Origin: Rhizobium sp. P32RR-XVIII
GTDB taxonomy: Bacteria > Pseudomonadota > Alphaproteobacteria > Rhizobiales > Rhizobiaceae
Reading direction: 5' to 3'
Length of the DNA stretch: 64,000 nt
Assembly (NCBI RefSeq): GCF_012641395.1
Contig: NZ_JABAIH010000012.1
Coordinates: 89,614 to 153,613, forward strand
The notes beneath the pieces were generated by a model. That model had not been told where the DNA came from. It saw only the letters and a list, made by a program, of their open reading frames with translations, and searched no databases. Position numbers and translations under genes: made by a program. Shown here one piece after another: positions 61,585 to 64,000 of this stretch. Within the stretch, counting starts at the first letter, position 1. Each line of letters starts with the position of its first letter.

Positions 61585-62682
61585 GTGGGTGCGTTTCGTT
61601 TACTTCTAGCCGTTGCCGTATTTCTCGCGCACGCCCGTGTGAATTTCCCCGGCCTCGCGGCCCCCGGCTCGATGTTTACGCGGGAGAAGTTGCACATCAT
61701 GGTTGGGTCCGGACACGCGGTTTTTGCGTTTTTCATCGCCTCCGGCTTCTACATGGCAATGGTGATCGAGGCGAAATATGCGGGGGCGCCCAAGCGCTTC
61801 TATCTCAATCGGGCGCTGCGGATCTACCCTGCCAATTTCGCAATTCTGGCGGCCTACGCGCTGTATTTCCTCTCCAGCGGGACGGCTTCATTCCTGACGC
61901 TCGACACCGTCCCGGGGCGCGAATGGATGACTCCGATAGCGCTGTTCAGCAACGTTTTCTTCCTCGGCGGCGAGCTTGTGCCCCTGTTCAACAAGGCAGA
62001 CTGGCAATTCATCCTAAGCCCAATCTGGTCCCTATCCGTCGAAATCTATTTTTACCTTCTCGCGCCCTTCATCGTCAGATTATCAACCATGCGGATCGCT
62101 GGCCTCACACTCGCCGCTTTCGCCTTTCGAATGGGCCTCTATTGGTCAGGTGTTCCGCTACTGCCGTGGCGCTATTTCCTCTTCCCATCCGACTTCGTGT
62201 TTTTCTTGATGGGCGTGCTAGCCTACCGGCTTCTCGGACGCATTGACGCCAAACCGATCGGCATTGCTGCAGCTACCCTGTTGTTCGGCCTTGTCACCTA
62301 TGAACCGTTCTGGGGATTTAAAGATCTCGACCAATGGCAGTGCTGGATGTTCTACATCCTAGTCGCTGCCTGCACGCCGTTGATTTTTAACCTCACGAAA
62401 AAGAGTGCGGTCGATAACTTTCTCGGTCACCTGAGTTACCCGATTTACCTTGGGCATCTTTTTATGCTGTCGCTGGTAGCCCGCTTCTATAACGTCGGGC
62501 CACTCGACAAGACAGGCGTCGCGCTGGTGCTGACGTTCGCGCTGGCGATTGCGATTTATACCATAATAGACAGGCCTATCGAGGAACTGCGCCGACGCGT
62601 TGCGGGTGCCCGTAGCGAGAGAGCAAGCGAACGGCTCGGTTACAACTTGGAAGCGGCCATGAAGAAGTCGTCTATCTGCTGA
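61585..62682 (+). CDS. Membrane acyltransferase (acyltransferase 3/OafA-like)
   Basis: A 365-residue polytopic protein with about ten membrane helices. The family signatures are FLAHARVNFPG near the N-terminus, FFIASGFYM, RFYLNRALRIYPA and WSLSVEIYFYLLAPFIV. Such enzymes O-acetylate sugars of lipopolysaccharide or capsule. The start is a GTG at 61585 with GGGGGATGCA ahead. Its direction is opposite to the phage genes on both sides, and its last 43 bases overlap the 3' end of the downstream phage gene. It is a likely cargo gene. Confidence 0.88.
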   Translation: MGAFRLLLAVAVFLAHARVNFPGLAAPGSMFTREKLHIMVGSGHAVFAFFIASGFYMAMVIEAKYAGAPKRFYLNRALRIYPANFAILAAYALYFLSSGTASFLTLDTVPGREWMTPIALFSNVFFLGGELVPLFNKADWQFILSPIWSLSVEIYFYLLAPFIVRLSTMRIAGLTLAAFAFRMGLYWSGVPLLPWRYFLFPSDFVFFLMGVLAYRLLGRIDAKPIGIAAATLLFGLVTYEPFWGFKDLDQWQCWMFYILVAACTPLIFNLTKKSAVDNFLGHLSYPIYLGHLFMLSLVARFYNVGPLDKTGVALVLTFALAIAIYTIIDRPIEELRRRVAGARSERASERLGYNLEAAMKKSSIC

Positions 62683-62999
62683 GCCGAAAAGCCCATGGCA
62701 ACAAAGCCCTGTTGCATCATTGGCTCAGAACGGACGAAGGAACCAGAGTATTCGTAGGCAATTTGGACTGCTGCTGGCTGCGCAGCTATCCAAGCATCGA
62801 CCTGACCAAGCAGCCCTGCAGCGAGTAGCTGAAGCTTGAACTGACGGGCGGAAACGCTTTCGACCGGTGGCGGAGGCTGGTTTAAGAAAGCCAAGATTTC
62901 CGGGTGGTCATCCGCAAGTTCTTCTTCTGCTATGCCGGGGCAATTGTAGGCGTAAACGCCGATTACAACACCGCCGTTTCGTTCAACAAAAACAGTCAT
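62640..62999 (-). CDS. Phage tail-associated hypothetical protein
   Basis: 119 residues: MTVFVERNGGVVIGVYAYNC, PGIAEEELADDHPEILAFLN with Pro-rich region, SARQFKLQLLAAGLLGQVDA and FSAQQIDDFFMAASKL. Proteins with this arrangement often follow tail-fibre genes and act as fibre assembly chaperones; that is inferred only from position. AGGAGCGCAGA precedes the ATG. It lies nine bases after the tail-fibre stop and overlaps the acyltransferase 3' end. Confidence 0.6.
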   Translation of the reverse strand: MTVFVERNGGVVIGVYAYNCPGIAEEELADDHPEILAFLNQPPPPVESVSARQFKLQLLAAGLLGQVDAWIAAQPAAVQIAYEYSGSFVRSEPMMQQGFVAMGFSAQQIDDFFMAASKL

Positions 63000-63008
63000 T
63001 CTGCGCTC

Positions 63009-64000
63009 CTAAATATCGTTGTGCCATCCAAGCAAAGAAAAGATGTGCCCGGCGATAGTTCCTGACGTGATTGCTACGCCGTAGTACAATTGACCAGATG
63101 CGTTTGTAGTGAACGTTCCATCAATGACGTTTACGTTGATATCGGAATTGATTGACTGCTGAACCGTTCGCACGACGCCGGAACCACCATCTCCTAACTG
63201 CAGCGAGGCGCTAGACGATGCGCTAACATTTAATTCAGACCTAACAATTGGCCGGACTCTTGCACCTGATATGATAGTCAGGTTGTTGGCAGCGAATGCA
63301 GCCGTCGAATTCCTTATGGATAGTGGCAAATCCAGCAGCACTCGTCTTCCTGTCTGATTAAAGCCAAGAATGGTTCCTCCAGAGCGGAGTATAGGGCCGA
63401 TGTACGCTTTCCTGTCGTAGTTCGCCGGCATCGTGGGGGATGTGGCAGAAACGTCGAAGCCGACATCGACAACACCGGTATCCGATCGTTGGATCAGCCA
63501 GACGTGATATGTGGTGTCCGTGATGGCTGCTGCTGACATGCGGCCACCCTGATTGGTCCCGACAGCCCACGCCGCATCAAGGCGCTTCGTCAGGGCTGAG
63601 GCCAGCTTCAGCAAGAATGGCTCGGTGTCGTCGCTCGCGGCCTCACCAACCGCAATGTCGATATCGTTGGTAGCGTCGGTCGCGTTGTTCGACAGCGTCA
63701 GGCCGTAGAGGTGTCCTCTACGCGCTCTCTTGCCGAATACGTCATCTACAGTGCCATCGCCATAGACAACCGCACCTGTAGAGATGTTGATCGTCTTTGT
63801 TAGGCGATCGGCAGTGCCATCATACACGTAGTATTTCAGGAAACCTGCGGTTGCCGTCGATACCCATTCTGTCCCTGCCACGGCATAGGATGGCCGCGAC
63901 GCTCCCGAGTTCGCACTCAGGAGCGCATCAAGGCTCTTGTCCATTCTGTCCGCCATGTCGTTCGGCGTGACCGGTCCCGAAAGCGGGACGCTCCATGTTG
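63009..64000 (-). CDS. Phage tail-fibre-like protein (N-terminal part beyond the window)
   Basis: The frame is open to the right edge, so the start is outside; the coding read extends above the ATG at 63954-63956 with TWSVPLSGPVTPNDMADRMD. The sequence has SLDALLSANSGASRPSYAVA, repetitive beta-rich parts and a Gly/Ser-rich C-terminal region ending SGTIAGHIFSLLGWHNDI, which resembles fibre or receptor-binding proteins of rhizobial prophages. It ends nine bases before the chaperone-like gene. Confidence 0.7.
   Translation of the reverse strand, partial: TWSVPLSGPVTPNDMADRMDKSLDALLSANSGASRPSYAVAGTEWVSTATAGFLKYYVYDGTADRLTKTINISTGAVVYGDGTVDDVFGKRARRGHLYGLTLSNNATDATNDIDIAVGEAASDDTEPFLLKLASALTKRLDAAWAVGTNQGGRMSAAAITDTTYHVWLIQRSDTGVVDVGFDVSATSPTMPANYDRKAYIGPILRSGGTILGFNQTGRRVLLDLPLSIRNSTAAFAANNLTIISGARVRPIVRSELNVSASSSASLQLGDGGSGVVRTVQQSINSDINVNVIDGTFTTNASGQLYYGVAITSGTIAGHIFSLLGWHNDI

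Overview
The window looks like a chromosomal segment of a Rhizobium/Agrobacterium-type alphaproteobacterium (Rhizobiales). Grounds: high-GC coding DNA; a three-gene pyruvate dehydrogenase set whose E1-beta carries its own lipoyl domain; LpxI instead of LpxH; EipB, DUF3126 and DUF3597 proteins; an aapJQMP-like amino-acid transporter; and a GTTC-N7-GTTC LexA operator. No rRNA, tRNA or CRISPR array was recognised.

About 1-50 kb is core genome. 1-8.6 kb (minus strand) holds pyruvate dehydrogenase (pdhA, pdhB, pdhC, lpd) with a GDSL hydrolase, two GlsB-like membrane proteins, lipA and the start of a RatA/Coq10 gene; LipA makes the lipoyl groups the complex needs. 8.8-15.7 kb holds an FtsB-like protein, eno, kdsA, a VOC protein, lexA (plus strand, SOS box) and comEC. 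gltA (plus) converges on a long minus-strand cell-envelope and translation cluster read from 30.4 down to 17.3 kb: rpsB, tsf, pyrH, frr, uppS, cdsA, rseP, bamA, lpxD, fabZ, lpxA, lpxI, lpxB. It joins protein synthesis, undecaprenyl and phospholipid precursors, outer-membrane assembly and lipid A synthesis, with many 1-8 bp gene overlaps.

30.6-50 kb holds separate housekeeping genes: phosphatase, pentapeptide protein, EipB, RidA, GDPD, GNAT and HIT proteins, clpA/clpS, phasin, DUF3597, DUF3126, cysE, an alpha/beta hydrolase, a CHCC zinc-finger protein, an FAD monooxygenase, metC and aapJQMP.

From about 50.2 kb the texture changes to short, sparse, poorly known genes: a small lipoprotein, two related small helical proteins (one behind a perfect CtrA-type box), a PAS-GGDEF protein, a stand-alone ATP-dependent DNA ligase, three tandem small Cys-rich proteins, a broken nuclease gene and an unusually long orphan flagellin. 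From about 59 kb to the right edge lies part of a prophage: DUF1515 protein, Rz1/Rz-type spanins, holin-like protein, amidase endolysin and tail-fibre genes on the minus strand. A His/Gly-rich secreted protein and a plus-strand membrane acyltransferase sit between lysis and tail genes, as cargo (moron) genes often do. The tail-fibre gene runs off the right edge, and no integrase, repressor or att site is visible.

All functions are read from sequence by eye; no database search was run. Starts were moved to internal codons where a Shine-Dalgarno site, gene overlap or usual family length supported it.
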